A stretch of 64,000 bases of DNA from Mantis religiosa (GCA_030765055.1 CM060953.1:178290709-178354708), one strand, 5' to 3'; shown: positions 1 to 10,738, counted from the first letter of the stretch. Made by a program: numbers and translations. The notes: generated by a model from the sequence alone, not told the origin.

Positions 1-106
1 AGTCATACCTTTTAAAACTTGTAACTTCACTCACGTAATGTTTTGAAAACATTCCTGATTTTGTAAAAGGACGTGAGTGAAGTTACAAGTTTTAAAAGGT
101 ATGACT
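1..106. repeat. Perfect inverted repeat (foldback)
   Basis: Positions 1-36 and 71-106 are exact reverse complements, separated by 34 nt, so the segment can fold into a 36-bp hairpin. No coding capacity is visible. It lies in a DDB2 intron just downstream, on the minus strand, of the exon at 255-395. It could be a small foldback element or a piece of a MITE; the family is not identified. Confidence 0.85.
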
Positions 107-254
107 CAATTTTAGTCTTTATACACTACAATGCAATTTGAGGATTTTCAGTGACTTCTTTTCATAAGATTTGCATGTTAGCTTACATCTAAGTTGTACA
201 TCAAATGCCAAAATCACATTTATTATTTTCTTTCAATTTCTCATAGTTGCTTAC

Positions 255-395
255 CTAAAACAAGCCGAGTGCACAGGACATCTATGCTGCAATACTGCAA
301 GTTCATTCTGATCAGATTTTTGATCTGATATGAATCTGGTATCCCAAATTTTAACTGTACAGTCAGTTGAAGCTGTCACAAGGAACCTTTCATCC
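255..395 (-). CDS. DDB2: DDB2 exon with WDxR DDB1-docking repeat
   Basis: This 141-bp exon encodes a WD40 blade beginning DERFLVTASTDCTVKIWDTR. The WDTR at its end is the WDxR (DWD box) motif used by DDB2 to bind DDB1. It continues into QHRCPVHSACF, which corresponds to the segment preceding the DNA-contacting hairpin in vertebrate DDB2. The acceptor is TTTAATAG at 396-398 and the donor is AG|GTAAGC at 255/254. The first base completes a split codon with the upstream exon, and the exon leaves two bases for the next exon, which is outside the window. Confidence 0.92.
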
Positions 396-496
396 CTATT
401 AAACACACAATGTTTACTTATAAACTGTACATTTTGATATCATTAAAATATGCCAAAGCTTCTCATATTTGTTGGAATGATATAAACAAACTTCAC

Positions 497-655
497 CTGT
501 TAAAATATGCCACATGATTTATTTCACTTTTGTGCACTTGTTTGAAGCATTGTACCTTCTCATCATCCAGACTGATCAATGTAAGAAAGCCATTTCTGTC
601 TCCAACTGCCATGGAGCGTCCAGAGAAATCTACATCCAAACCTGTACCCCATACA
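497..655 (-). CDS. DDB2: DDB2 exon, central WD40 repeats
   Basis: This 159-bp exon starts after TTTGGCAG and ends at AACAG|GTGAAG. It encodes a blade with LDVDFSGRSMAVGDRNGFL followed by VHKSEINHVAYFN. These correspond to the LDVSAS..VTGDN and HKKKVTHVALNP segments of vertebrate DDB2. Phase 1 in and phase 2 out fit its neighbours at 22554-22696 and 255-395. Only 101 bp separate it from the next exon, the single short intron in the window. Confidence 0.92.
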
Positions 656-960
656 CTGCCAAAGAAAGCATATATATTTTAATATAATAAAATCATAAGT
701 GTATGCGTGACATTAAATCAGGTGTGTCTGTTCTCATTACAAGAGGTAATATAGGTGCATTTGAAAAATCTATTCTTTTGTTCATTCTGGGAAATAATCT
801 TAACACTGCAACATTTTAGGGCATTCCTCAAGCGAAACATCCTTTTCTATCAAAATACAAGTGTATCAAAAATGTTCTTCTAACTCAAATGTGAAAAATC
901 TAATGTAAGGGGCTGCTGTCAAACTAAGCATTTTGAGGATAGGAACAAGGAGTCAACTTT

Positions 961-1470
961 ATGCAGTCAGTATTAAACCTATCATTTTCCTCCACGTCAA
1001 ATGATGGTTTTTTCACTCCAAGCAAAAAACATACAGCGTTGGCCTCAGCTGTAAATTCTAAATACATTGTGAACTTAACCTCCATACACAATAAACTTTC
1101 CCCTTTGGAAACAATGGAGAAAGATGACGACTCAGCTGCTGAAATTAATTCCTCTGGAGCTCCTAAAATCAGTATCCCACCTATAAAGTCAACAATTGTC
1201 ACAACAAGTCACCACCATGAAGTCAACAATTATCAGCAGATTATCCGAGACATAGGTGCTATTGTAAAAGACAACTATTCAACACAACAACAAAACAAAG
1301 TTCATACGATACACACAACTTCAGTTAACAACTTCCGAGCCCTTACAAAATTCCTGGATGAATCAAAGCTCCCTTTTCACACCTTCCGGGATCCAAATTT
1401 CAAAAGGCAGAAAATCCAGCTTTCCAACCCGCATCAGGAGTCGTCTACCACTGGATCAGCTCTCACATAA
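961..1470 (+). pseudogene. LINE ORF1 (gag-like) fragment, jockey/X-element type
   Basis: An open stretch of about 169 codons contains a central segment of the form TTSVNNFRALTKFLDESKLP, followed by FHTFRDP. This is the conserved region just before the zinc knuckles in ORF1 of jockey-clade non-LTR retrotransposons. The reading frame then loses similarity: the expected PEERPIKVVIRGL continuation and all CCHC knuckles are missing, and a stop follows at 1470. It is a truncated copy with no matching ORF2 next to it. Confidence 0.65.
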
Positions 1471-1781
1471 TACTTAAAACAATAATGTACCTACTTATGG
1501 GGGGCCCAATGGGGCTTTCCTCATTTCATTGTTATTCACTGTATCATGTATGTAAATAATGTCTATGATCAATGATCTGTAGAATGCACATGCGCTGATC
1601 GATCAATATAGGTAAATGAGTTAAAAAAAAAATCTATCATTTTTGTATCAACATTAAATCTGTCACCTATTTGTAGCATTCTACATGTCAACAAGCTTTT
1701 TAGTGTCACTGTCACTATTGTTGCCAAGGGTTTGTTGTAACAAAAGTCAGAGCTATGTGTGGGCAGAAACAGCACTAAACA

Positions 1782-1832
1782 CTTGCAGAGAGAGAGAAAG
1801 AGACAGATAGTTCCCTCTCTCTCTCTCTCTTA
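1782..1832. repeat. GA/CT-rich tract
   Basis: A run of GA repeats on the plus strand (1782-1803) is followed by a CT run (1813-1830), so GAGA motifs occur on both strands immediately upstream of the promoter-like tandem repeat at 1852. Confidence 0.8.
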
Positions 1833-1851
1833 TTACATCGTGATCCTTATT

Positions 1852-2310
1852 GAACGATCGATTACATTCTAGAACAATGAATGGAGGTATAAAAGCCTGC
1901 AGTGTTAGTTGCTAGTCCATTGCTAGTGAGTTGTGAATTGTGTGTATGTGCACCTGTGTAGTAATTTGAAGTGTACCACAGTGAATTCTTTTGTTTGTTC
2001 ACGTGGAACGATTGATTACATTCTAGAACAATGAATGGAGGTATAAAAGCCTGCAGTGTTAGTTGCTAGTCCATTGCTAGTGAGTTGTTAATTGTGTGTG
2101 TGTGTGTGCACCTGTGTAGTAATTTGAAGTGCACCGCAATGAATTCTTTTGTTTGTTCACGTGGAACGATCGATTACATTCCAGAACAATGAATGGAGAT
2201 GTAAAAGCCCGCAGTGTTAGTTGCTAGTTCATTGCTAGTGAGTTAATTGTGTGTGCAGCTGTGTAGTAATTTGAAGTGTACTGCAGTGAATTCTTTTGTT
2301 CATGTGCGAC
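1852..2310 (+). repeat. Three tandem ~155-bp promoter-like units
   Basis: Three units start at 1852, 2006 and 2164 (spacing 154 and 158 bp). Each has GAACGATCGATTACATTC, then a TTC..GAA motif (TTCTAGAAC; TTCCAGAAC in unit 3). About 15 nt on is a TATA box (GGTATAAAAGC; decayed to TGTAAAAG in unit 3), then a conserved stretch GTGTTAGTTGCTAGT. The last unit runs into GAGAATAAACAG (2309-2320), with an AATAAA signal. The layout resembles either the U3-R part of an LTR that has been tandemly duplicated, or monomeric promoters of a non-LTR element. No linked ORF was found. Confidence 0.6.
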
Positions 2311-2458
2311 GAGAATAAACAGACGACCTTGAAGATTGCATTTGTGTATGTTAAATAATTTTGCTGCTGCCCGGGTTGTACAACACGTCCTTTTGCTGAA
2401 ATAAAGAGCATTTTAAATTTCTGCAAACAAGACTTTTAATTCTATGAACCCACAAAGT

Positions 2459-3020
2459 CAAATGGGATGATATTTGCCCTTGAATGCTACTGGGTGAGCA
2501 ACCAATCAGAGTTCTGAGGTGTTGCTATACTGCATTCTGCGTAAGTGGTGTGTGATGAGCCCCAAATGAATCCATCTCTAATAAACACTATTTGCGCTAA
2601 GACAAACATTCAAATTTTGCAAAAAATTATCCATTAGGAAGGTAGAGAGTAATGTGTCTAACATAACCGTGAAAACCCCATATTTTTAGCTCAAATAGTT
2701 TTCCTAATACAAATAAATAAAGGACCAATATATTATAACAATGCATCGCAACATAAGTACTGTAATGAACATCATTATTGGTTGGCATGTATGCATGTAC
2801 ATATATTTGTACTTACTCAGTACTGAAATGTAAACGTTTGACATGACATGATAAAAGAATTACTTTAAATAAACCATGGTATTTGTTAAATTCAAGAGAG
2901 CAGACAGTACACTTCCTGCTGGCTTGTAGAATGCTGCATTGGCACAGCGTGAGCAGTCATATTATACTTCTCTTTATGAATGGTTCGTAATCTCTATTTG
3001 TTCTAGAGAGTTCAAAGCAG
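2459..3020 (+). repeat. Interspersed repeat, copy A (~560 bp)
   Basis: This segment reappears in inverted orientation at about 12302-12832. The shared core includes GGAAGGTAGAGAG and the stretch ending CATATTTTTAGCTCAAATAG, and both copies end near CTCTAGAGAGTTCAAAG. No ORF and no terminal inverted repeats are visible. It is a non-coding mobile repeat of unknown class. Confidence 0.7.
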
Positions 3021-3178
3021 TATTATTCAGCTGTTCTTCCATTTAAGAACTAGAGAATCAACTGGATCAACTTGAAATTGAAATGAAACACAAGGTAATC
3101 TGCCTTTCCCCTTACCACTGACGCAGTGACGTAGCATGGTATGTGGACTAGGGTATGCACTTTGAAATCTAATGTAAA

Positions 3179-3190
3179 ATAATAATGATA

Positions 3191-3282
<92 letters not shown>
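3179..3282. repeat. ATG/AAT trinucleotide microsatellite
   Basis: About 100 bp of (GAT)n grading into (AAT)n. It causes a spurious minus-strand leucine/serine reading frame. Confidence 0.95.
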
Positions 3283-3299
3283 CCGAGTGAAAGAAAAAA

Positions 3300-3965
3300 G
3301 ATAAGATGCTTTAGTTTAAACAATGAATCTTTCCTTTATGGTTCTTTCGGTTGTCACATAGAGGAAGGTAGTTGACAATTGTGATTTCTCGCTAGCATCA
3401 GAAAATTCATCTAATATAGAGAAACAAAGGATGCCTCAGTAATTTTGTTGGTCATTACTGTGCCGATGCTGGAAATAAAATCGTTCTGCATATCTGGTAA
3501 GGTAGCACGAAATACAGTGGACTTCACAGGTGCTCTTTGAGAGATATACCATACTCTGTTAGTTCATTTATATATTCAATGAAATTCCCTTTGTAGATGA
3601 TTCAGAACTCTCATTGTGGCTATGAAATGCAAGCTCTTGTTTTCCCAAAAAGCAGACAGCTCGTATGAAATGTGACTATACTGCTCAATTGATAATTTAT
3701 ACTGGTCACTTACACAAAATTCTATTCTTCTGTTTTTCCAAACATTTTTAGTTCTTTCTCACAAATAATGTTGATTGCAGACGTTCAAATCATCATATCC
3801 TCCTACGGTCCAAATTGACTTTTCTTTAGAAAATAAAAGACATGACCAACAAAACAATTTATTTAGGGTCCTGCACCCACAGAGCCTGTGCTTCACTTTC
3901 ATACATTTTATCGCTAAAATTTCTCAAACAATTTTAATGTTGTTGGTTATACTTAAAGAATGTTT
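3300..3965 (-). pseudogene. hAT/ZMYM-like (DUF4371 type) transposase fragment
   Basis: Read on the minus strand from about 3965 to 3300, broken frames give CWSCLLFSKEKSIWTVGGYD, later ENKSLHFIATMRVLNHLQRE, and then a segment with MQNDFISSIGTVMTNKI. This order (TTF-type zinc-finger end, HNESVRENRR-like region, then FxGTSxxIQNDLI) is typical of the DUF4371/ZMYM domain of hAT-like transposases. Several stops and frameshifts are present and the catalytic C-terminus is absent, so it is a dead fragment. Confidence 0.65.
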
Positions 3966-5310
3966 TGGGAGTCCTGCTTTAATTACATTTTCTTTTTCAG
4001 TAAAACTTAAATGATGGAAGTGTCCCAACTTCAGTCTGTTGATTGCACCACATTCAGATTTCACGTTTAGTGCACTTGGTTTATGAAAAATGCAGCATTC
4101 TCTCTAAAACACGTGTTTCCCTCATGGTGACTCATACAGATGTACATCAGCATGTACATACTCCACTCTCAGTTGCTTGACATATTTTCCACTTGCACTA
4201 CAGTCATAATTATCGCCCAAAATGCTGCTTGTCATCATCTAACATGATCACAAGATGCTACATTAACATTCACTTCCAAGCAAAATACCGAAAACTTAAG
4301 TTTAAAACACACTAACCATAACAAGCAATAAGTACTCTTCTGTGTTACATCCACTGCACGTGCATCCCCTGCTGCGACTGGCTTGCAACACAAACAAAAA
4401 CATTCACCCGCTCTGCTTTTCATGACTGGTGTGATACAATTCATGGAAATGTAAGCAATTCATGGAAGATGAATGTTCAGAACATACTTTTCAGCAAGGA
4501 TTATGCCAATAAGATTACTGTAGTAGGGAAGTGTTAACTAAGGGAAATTGCCAGTGTATGTACTGTCGGCCCAGGACAAGAAGGCAAGCTAGAGGAATGT
4601 GTAACGTAATCACTTTTGCTGTCACCTTGTTGTTTATGCTTGCCTTCCAAGTATGACAAAGATGGAAGGTTCATTTAAAATACTCAAGTGTTGTCAAATA
4701 ACTCACTCACATAATATCTATCACTGCAGTTACTGCAACAAACATTAGATCTAGCAGCATGGGTGACTCATATGCACTCTCGTATACTATTTCCTAATAA
4801 ACAGATCCACTTAAAGAGCAGATAAACAGTTCAAACCCTCTGCCCTTCATTCGTCTCTTGCCTTCTTGTAGTGGGTAGACAGTTATACATCACCCACATC
4901 CACTGACGCTACGCCAGTGCAATCTAATTGAATTAATGTGGGCTCAAATTATGTTGCAAACAGAAATAATACTTTTAAACTGGCTGATGTCGAATAACTT
5001 ATTCACAAAGAAACTGACAAAGTAACACAAGACTGGGAAAACAAGTGAGACATGCAGATAAACTACAAGACAATGACTTTTGAAAAGAAATAGCACATGA
5101 CGAGATTTTGGAGCCTATCATCATACATTTGTAATACTTGGATAATGAAGACAGTGACAATGACGAATTGTCTCCTAATGTAAGTAACATTTACAGCTAT
5201 ATGGATGCACCACCAGCAGTTCGGTTGGATTAGAAAAGTAGGTAATCCATAAACTATAATTGTAATAAAATTACAGCATTTAAAACATGGCATAACATGC
5301 AAATATCCAT
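3966..5310. other. Unassigned intronic sequence
   Basis: I see no ORF with recognisable similarity and no RNA gene or repeat family repeated elsewhere in the window. Only short reading frames without domain content occur. Confidence 0.5.
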
Positions 5311-5870
5311 TTGTGGGAGTCTTTACACTTTACACTTCAGGCACAGTCTTTACACTTTACACTTAAGTGTAAAGACTGTGAAAAAATTTACATAGGGAGG
5401 ACAAAAAGAAACATAGGCACTAGAAAGAAAGAACACTTCAGGCACTTAAGATACAAAAATATTGATAAGTCTGCAATAGCAGCTCATTTCTGGTCTGAAA
5501 ATCATGAAATTGAAGATAGCACAGAATTACTAAAATACGTACAAAAACATAGTGAACTCGTCATATGGGAGAGAATATACATAGAAAAGCATAAAAACCA
5601 ACTAATGAACTTTGAAATCCTGCCAGAAGAGGATCCCACATTTAAGTTCATCACTAAATCAACAGATGGCAGCAGCAACTCCAGAATTACCCACACCCAC
5701 CACACCACTGGATCAAGCTTTAGTCGCATAAGAGCAGAAGATGCAAACGATGATTTGCAAAACATGTCCTCAAAATAGATACGAAAGTGAAGCAGATGTG
5801 TAATAAATACGACTCATCTAAAAATTAATAATTATTTCGCTTCACTGTGGTGTTCCAATACAGTTAATCT
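5311..5870 (+). pseudogene. Penelope-like element family 1, 5'-truncated (GIY-YIG domain)
   Basis: The C-terminal endonuclease of a Penelope-like retroelement is open from about 5362 to 5778. It has CKDCEKIYIGRTKRN (the C-x2-C and YIG of the GIY-YIG fold), then KKEHFRHLRY, SAIAAHFWSENHEI and VIWERIYIEKHKNQLMNFEI. The reverse transcriptase is missing. A short inverted copy of its own start (5342-5357 against 5365-5380) precedes it. The 3' UTR runs to about 5866 and matches the other family 1 copies. A hammerhead-like remnant overlaps the ORF end (about 5735-5775) but has several changes. Confidence 0.85.
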
Positions 5871-5872
5871 CG

Positions 5873-5949
5873 ATATTTGTAGTCTGTTTATTGACACTTC
5901 GTCACTTACATGAAAGTGACGAAATGTCAATAAATTGACTACAAATATT
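5873..5949. repeat. Palindromic piece of a Penelope-like terminal repeat
   Basis: Arms 5873-5907 and 5913-5949 are near-perfect inverted repeats around GACACTTCGTCACTT. The same sequence follows the hammerhead-like motif at 34082-34123, and both copies continue into TTAATTTTGA..TCACTGTTACTAAA. This marks it as the upstream terminal repeat of the Penelope-like copy that starts at about 6033. Confidence 0.65.
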
Positions 5950-6032
5950 TTTTATGATTAATTTTGACATCACTGTTACTAAACTCCTCCAGTCACGCAT
6001 ATCCAAATTAGTTAATACGACCCCTGAGATGG

Positions 6033-6780
6033 CATTACAACCCTACAGCCCACAAACATGCAGTTTTGGACAGCTTAGCATATAGACTAGTCAACATCCC
6101 ATTGAAAAAGAATGAATACAACAAAGAATATAACCACATGATTAACATAGCTGCAATTAATGGATACAGTAAACAGTTAATAGATAAGAAAATTTGGAAA
6201 TTTAAGAAACAGAAACACATATTGGATACCACAAAATTAACAGAATCAAAAACCAAGACACAGTTCAGGAAATTCACATATCATCCAAGAATGCATCATA
6301 AATACAACAGGATATTCAAGAAGTACAACATCACCCTAGCCCCAATAAATAAATTCAGGTTAAAAAACTTATTATGCAGCAACCTGAAAGACCCTGTACC
6401 TGAAAACAAGAAATCAGGTATATACAAAATCAACTGCTCAGATTGCAATAAGTTCTACACAGAAAAAACCAAAAGAAGTTTAGTTATTAGGTTACAGGAA
6501 CATATGAGATGTATGAAATACAAACAAATAGAAAAATCAGCAATAGCTCACAATTTCTGGTCTACCAATCATGAAATTGTACCAAATATAAAACTATTAA
6601 AATCAGCCAGTAATGCAGTCGAACTCAATGTTTGGGAAAAGTTGCTAATTATAAAAAACAAACAGTATACTTTAAATTTTGAATTGCCGCCTGAAAACTC
6701 TTTGGAAGTTCATCTCACAGACAACCAGCTCACTTCAAGAAACTACGGATCCAACCAGTCGGATAACTGCTGACGATGGG
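6033..6780 (+). pseudogene. Penelope-like element family 2 (RT C-terminus and GIY-YIG)
   Basis: An open frame begins HYNPTAHKHAVLDSLAYRLV, the end of the RT domain in Penelope-like elements. It continues through the linker (YHPRMHHKYNRIFKKYNITL) and the GIY-YIG domain (SGIYKINCSDC, then LQEHMRCMKYK, SAIAHNFWSTNHEI). The YIG triplet has become YTE (KFYTEKTKRS), so the nuclease is probably inactive. The polymerase palm is missing. The ORF stop codon (TGA, 6771-6773) is part of a hammerhead-like core. Confidence 0.85.
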
Positions 6781-6812
6781 GAGAAAACGTTCTCCTAAAC
6801 ATGTTTAAGTAA
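6764..6812 (+). ncRNA. Hammerhead-ribozyme-like motif at the family 2 Penelope-like end
   Basis: The order is CTGACGA (6770-6776), one U, a perfect 6-bp stem II (GGAGAA/TTCTCC, loop AACG), then TAA where GAA is expected, then the palindrome ACATGT (6799-6804). One core base (G12 to U) is changed, so activity is doubtful. The preceding ORF ends inside the motif. Confidence 0.55.
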
Positions 6813-7152
6813 GGATAATTTTTTGTATTTGTATTTATTTCATCCTTTGGAACATACATATGTTATAGGACACGTCAGTTCAAGATACAAAGATAAATAT
6901 AAAAAGTTACATAAGACTAAAATCTGTAACAGATACAGGATCCAACAAAAGTCTAAAGTATAAAAAGCAAATAAATATAAAGTATATAAAGACCATAGAG
7001 AAATGCTATATAAAAGTAATTGTTCACAAATGTGGAGTTTATTCTAATTCATGATTTAATTCAATTTATTTTGTCCTTTTGATTGATATCAGACACGTCA
7101 TAGTATAAAAATTACATTAATGTCCACTGTCATTATTTACAATCACTTAAAA

Positions 7153-7440
7153 CTAATTAATATTTAAAAACTCTTTTACAGAATAAAAGGAATGTTGCAG
7201 TAAAAAGAGTTTTACTCCCTTTTTAAAATGTAAAAGGCTCTTCATTTGTTTAATATTGTCTGGTAGCCTGTTGTATAATCTTATACCTTTATTGATAGCA
7301 CTAGACCTGAAGATTTCCGTTCTACAACTTTGAATGTGAAAGTCATCTTTCTGACGTGTATTGTATTTAAGTGATGCTTGCGTTTGAATTACCAACTCAT
7401 TACTTTCAAATGTTAAATGCATCACTGTTTCTAACCTTTT
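7153..7440 (-). pseudogene. LINE ORF2 C-terminal fragment
   Basis: About 90 codons with KYNTRQKDDFHIQSCRTEIF, then INKGIRLYNRLPDNIKQMKS and FKKGVKLFLLQHSFYSVKEFL. This is the typical C-terminal tail after the reverse transcriptase in jockey/CR1-like LINEs. It resembles the end of the LINE at 63221-64000 (FKKDVKSFL.QCFYS type). The RT core is absent; the copy is 5'-truncated. Confidence 0.7.
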
Positions 7441-8216
7441 GCTTCAAATAACATCAAAGGTAGTTATCATCTTTCAGAAAGCAAACCAGCCAATAAAAAT
7501 GTTATTTCACAGGTCAGTGTTATTTTTCCCACTTATTCACTTAGTACCCCAGGAAAAACCCCAAAAAAGCTCATGGATGGCCACGGAAATCAAAACCATG
7601 ACCTCCGAAATGTGGATCTCAGATGTTACTGCCTAAGCCGTCCAGCTCCATCAGTATCTGGATAAGATTAAAGGGGATTTGCAGCTCAATGCTCCTTTTC
7701 TGATGAAGCATTCCACATAATAAAGTTGTTAACCAAACTGAAATTTATACTCTAAGTTCTTGAAAGCTAAACAAAGAAGTCTAAGATGCTTTTCTTCAAA
7801 TTTCTAATAATTCTAATTATAACTTTAGTTTTTGAAATGAAATTATATACTTGACAATTTTTTTTTCTGGAAAAATCAACAACAAACAAAAGAAAAAGAA
7901 AAAAATTAATTTTGAAGAAGGAATATATAAGAAGTTGATCCTTAAATGTTAGGAACTACAGATTCATAAAAGCATTACACAAAATTAATATCTCAAAAAG
8001 TTTAAAATATATTACAATGAAGATTAAAAATAACAAACAAAAGAATAAATTTCAATCAAATTCACTGCAAAATGTAATTTAGTGTTTTAAATTGAGAGTT
8101 TCTATTACAAGTTAATCCACACTTTGTTAAGATAAACTTGATCAAGAGATTTTCCACAACTATTCAAGGCCATTAGACTTAAGACAAAGTGCACATTCCA
8201 TTGACAATGTCCTTAC
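7441..8216. other. Unassigned intronic sequence
   Basis: AT-rich DNA. No protein similarity or repeat shared with the rest of the window was recognised. Confidence 0.4.
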
Positions 8217-8258
8217 CTGTTATCCACTAGAGCTGCACCAGCATAGCCCCTTCTGTAC
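8217..8258 (-). other. Candidate 42-nt cassette exon of DDB2, or a tRNA-like repeat head
   Basis: A 42-nt segment is bounded by AG and a strong donor (ACAG|GTAAGG). Its length is a multiple of three, and it fits the phase of the flanking DDB2 exons, so including it would add YRRGYAGAALVDN without a stop. Against this, the acceptor has almost no pyrimidine tract, DDB2 needs no extra residues at this point, and GCAGCTCTAGTGGATAACAG resembles the A-box region of the tRNA-like repeats in this window. I treat it as unproven. Confidence 0.25.
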
Positions 8259-8570
8259 CTATGGATGCATAATATTGTTACATTACTTTTCATCATAAAC
8301 AGTGTACAATGATAAAAACAATAAAATAAGAAGTTCTGCAATAGGAAGTACAAACCGAACTTGATTCACATGGAACATAATAATCTTTACAATTAGATCT
8401 ATATATGCAAATATATTATCAGAAATATTATAGTATTTATACAGGTTAATTTTTGACGTTACAGTAAAACCACATTTACCCAGATCAGCTGGGACCAGGA
8501 CCAATCCGAGTTAATGGAAATCCAGATTTTCCAAGAATAACAGAAAAACGATAAAAACATATACATTACT

Positions 8571-9975
8571 AGGGGGCAGATTTTGCCCTATTTGCCTATT
8601 TTATTCCTTTTTTCTGAAACATAGGCTTTTACGTTATAAGCACATTTCCTACATTTATTAGCCTAATATCTTAGTTTTATACTGCCTATAAATGCCTATT
8701 TCATATGTTTGTGCCTATTCTGCTCATTAGTGCCTAAAACTGCCTTTTTAGCCAATTTCTTCTGCTTGTAATTTTTGAAAACAGCTTTTGCATTTGTTAG
8801 TTTCTTTGTGAAGTTTTTGGGGAAGAGAAATTTCTTACTGCTGCACATTGGATATACAAAACGGGGTTTATTATTGCAAATTGGCCCAAAACTTACAATA
8901 CCAAATTTAGTTTTTTTGTCTTAAAATTAATGTATACATACTTCAATAATATAAAGCTTTTTTTTCCTAGCGGCACTACAGAAAAGTCACATGACTATTT
9001 AAATAACCCTACACCTGTATTGTACATGCTATTACATAATTTTAACCTCAGATTTCTCAGATTCCATATTTTCTGCATTTTCCTAACTTCAAAATGTTCC
9101 ACAGGATGCAGTTTTCTATTGATCTGTATATTTATATTTTCTATTGCCTGTAAGGACAACCACATATTTAGTGTACTTATTTACATTTGTTGTGTTTTTG
9201 TTATTTGTATTGAAAAGGATTAATGCTTACTTCTTACTGAAAACGCTTAGGAAAATAAAAATTGTTAAATAGGTATGATTATTTTTTCCCTTCGTTGATA
9301 TGGCGAAAACAAATATTTCGCATAGGTACAGGTCATTAATAGGTTAAAATGGGTGCAGAAACTTATACCCCAAGCACTAATTTTTAAAATTACAATATGT
9401 GGATATTTTAAAAATCACCTGTAATTTAGACATAACTGTTAATTCCTTAGAAACTGTTGTAACTAGAAAGCTGAAACTTGGTATTATTCCATTTTTGATT
9501 GACCACAAAAATAAATGGTATAAATTTGAAACAGATCTCACAAAAGTTTCATCACCCAAAACCATGTTTTTGTTTTTTGACATAGTTAATTACTCCACAC
9601 CTTTCTGCACATTATGGTTCTTACTTAGTGAAGTGGATTTATATATATTTTAATTATACGACAATATCTGTTACTTTAACTTGCTGTGTGGAGCCGTTTA
9701 TGAAATTTGGAATAAATGTAGACTATTTCGCCTAGGGAATTGCTAAATAGTTTGTGTTTAGCGAATTTGTTGCAGCATTATCTATGTTGCGAACATTGTC
9801 ATTTTGTTATAGCACATTTATAGTGCATTTTGGGAGCCATTTTACTAAACTTGTGTATTTCTAAGTGTTTACTTAGCAAATTTTTAGTGCCTATTTAAGT
9901 GCCTATTTTGCCCATTTTTAGTGCCCTTTTGCCTGCCTATTTCACACATTTTTAGTGCCTATAAATCTGCTCCCT
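8571..9975. mobile_element. Non-autonomous DNA transposon with GCCTATTT subterminal repeats
   Basis: The ends AGGGGGCAGATTT (8571) and AAATCTGCTCCCT (9963-9975) are inverted repeats. Just inside both ends are many short repeats of TGCCTATTT and TTAGTGCCTA in mirrored orientation. The interior (about 1.2 kb) has no recognisable transposase. Such arrays next to short termini are seen in hAT-like elements, but I could not define the target-site duplication, so the superfamily is inference. Confidence 0.6.
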
Positions 9976-10158
9976 AAATATTACCAATCAGCACACTTTC
10001 ACCTAAAAACACATACACTTTATGTACTGTAATAGTCTATGTCACCAACTCAATTGGATTATATCGAGATTTAACTGTATTGGAACACCACAGTGAAGCG
10101 AAATATTATTAAATTATAGATGAGTCGTATTTTTTACACATCTGCTTCACTTTCGTAC

Positions 10159-10738
10159 CTATTTTGAGAACATGTTTCGCAAATCATTGCTTGCATCTAC
10201 GGCTCTTGTGCGACTGAAGTTAGATCCAGCGGTGTGGGTAATTCTGGGGTTGTTGCTGCCATTTGTGGGTTTAGTGATGAACTTAAATGTGGGATTCTCT
10301 TCTAGCAGGATTTCAAAATTCATTAGTTGGCTTTTATGCTTTTCTATGTATATCCTCTCCCATATGACGAGTTCACTATGTTTTTGTACGTATTTTAGTA
10401 ATTCTGTGTTATCTTCAATTTCATGATTTTCAGACCAGAAATGAGCTGCTATTGCGAACTTATCAATATTTTTGTATCTTAAGTGCCTGAAGTGTTCTTT
10501 CTTTCTAGTGCCTATGTTTCTTTTTGTCCTCCCTATGTAAATTTTTTCACAGTCTTTATACTTAATCTTGTAAATGCCTGACTTTTCCTCTGGTTTTATC
10601 TTATCAGTATTATTACTGTTAAGTAGGTTTTTAATGTTGTAATTGTTTTTTGGTGCCAATGTTATATTGTATTTCTTGAATATTTTTTGGAACTTTTTTG
10701 TGGCCCAGGGGTGGTAAGTAAATTTAGCAAATCTAATA
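10159..10738 (-). pseudogene. Penelope-like family 1, left arm (GIY-YIG)
   Basis: The frame starts at the linker RFAKFTYHPWATKKFQK and runs through MAPKNNYNIKNLLNSNN into a GIY-YIG domain (SGIYKIKYKDCEKIYIGRTK). The GIY and YIG motifs are intact, but the first zinc-type cysteine is replaced by tyrosine (KIKYKDC). The distal part matches the right arm closely. It carries no RT. The final codons overlap a degenerate hammerhead-like core. Confidence 0.85.

Noticed and set aside
3027..3323. Minus-strand reading frame rich in leucine and serine
   Set aside because: Produced entirely by the trinucleotide microsatellite at 3179-3282.
10172..10426. Plus-strand 84-codon frame opposite the Penelope-like ORF (also at 11469, 5502 and 14468)
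   Set aside because: Antisense shadow repeated because the element is repeated; no independent evidence.
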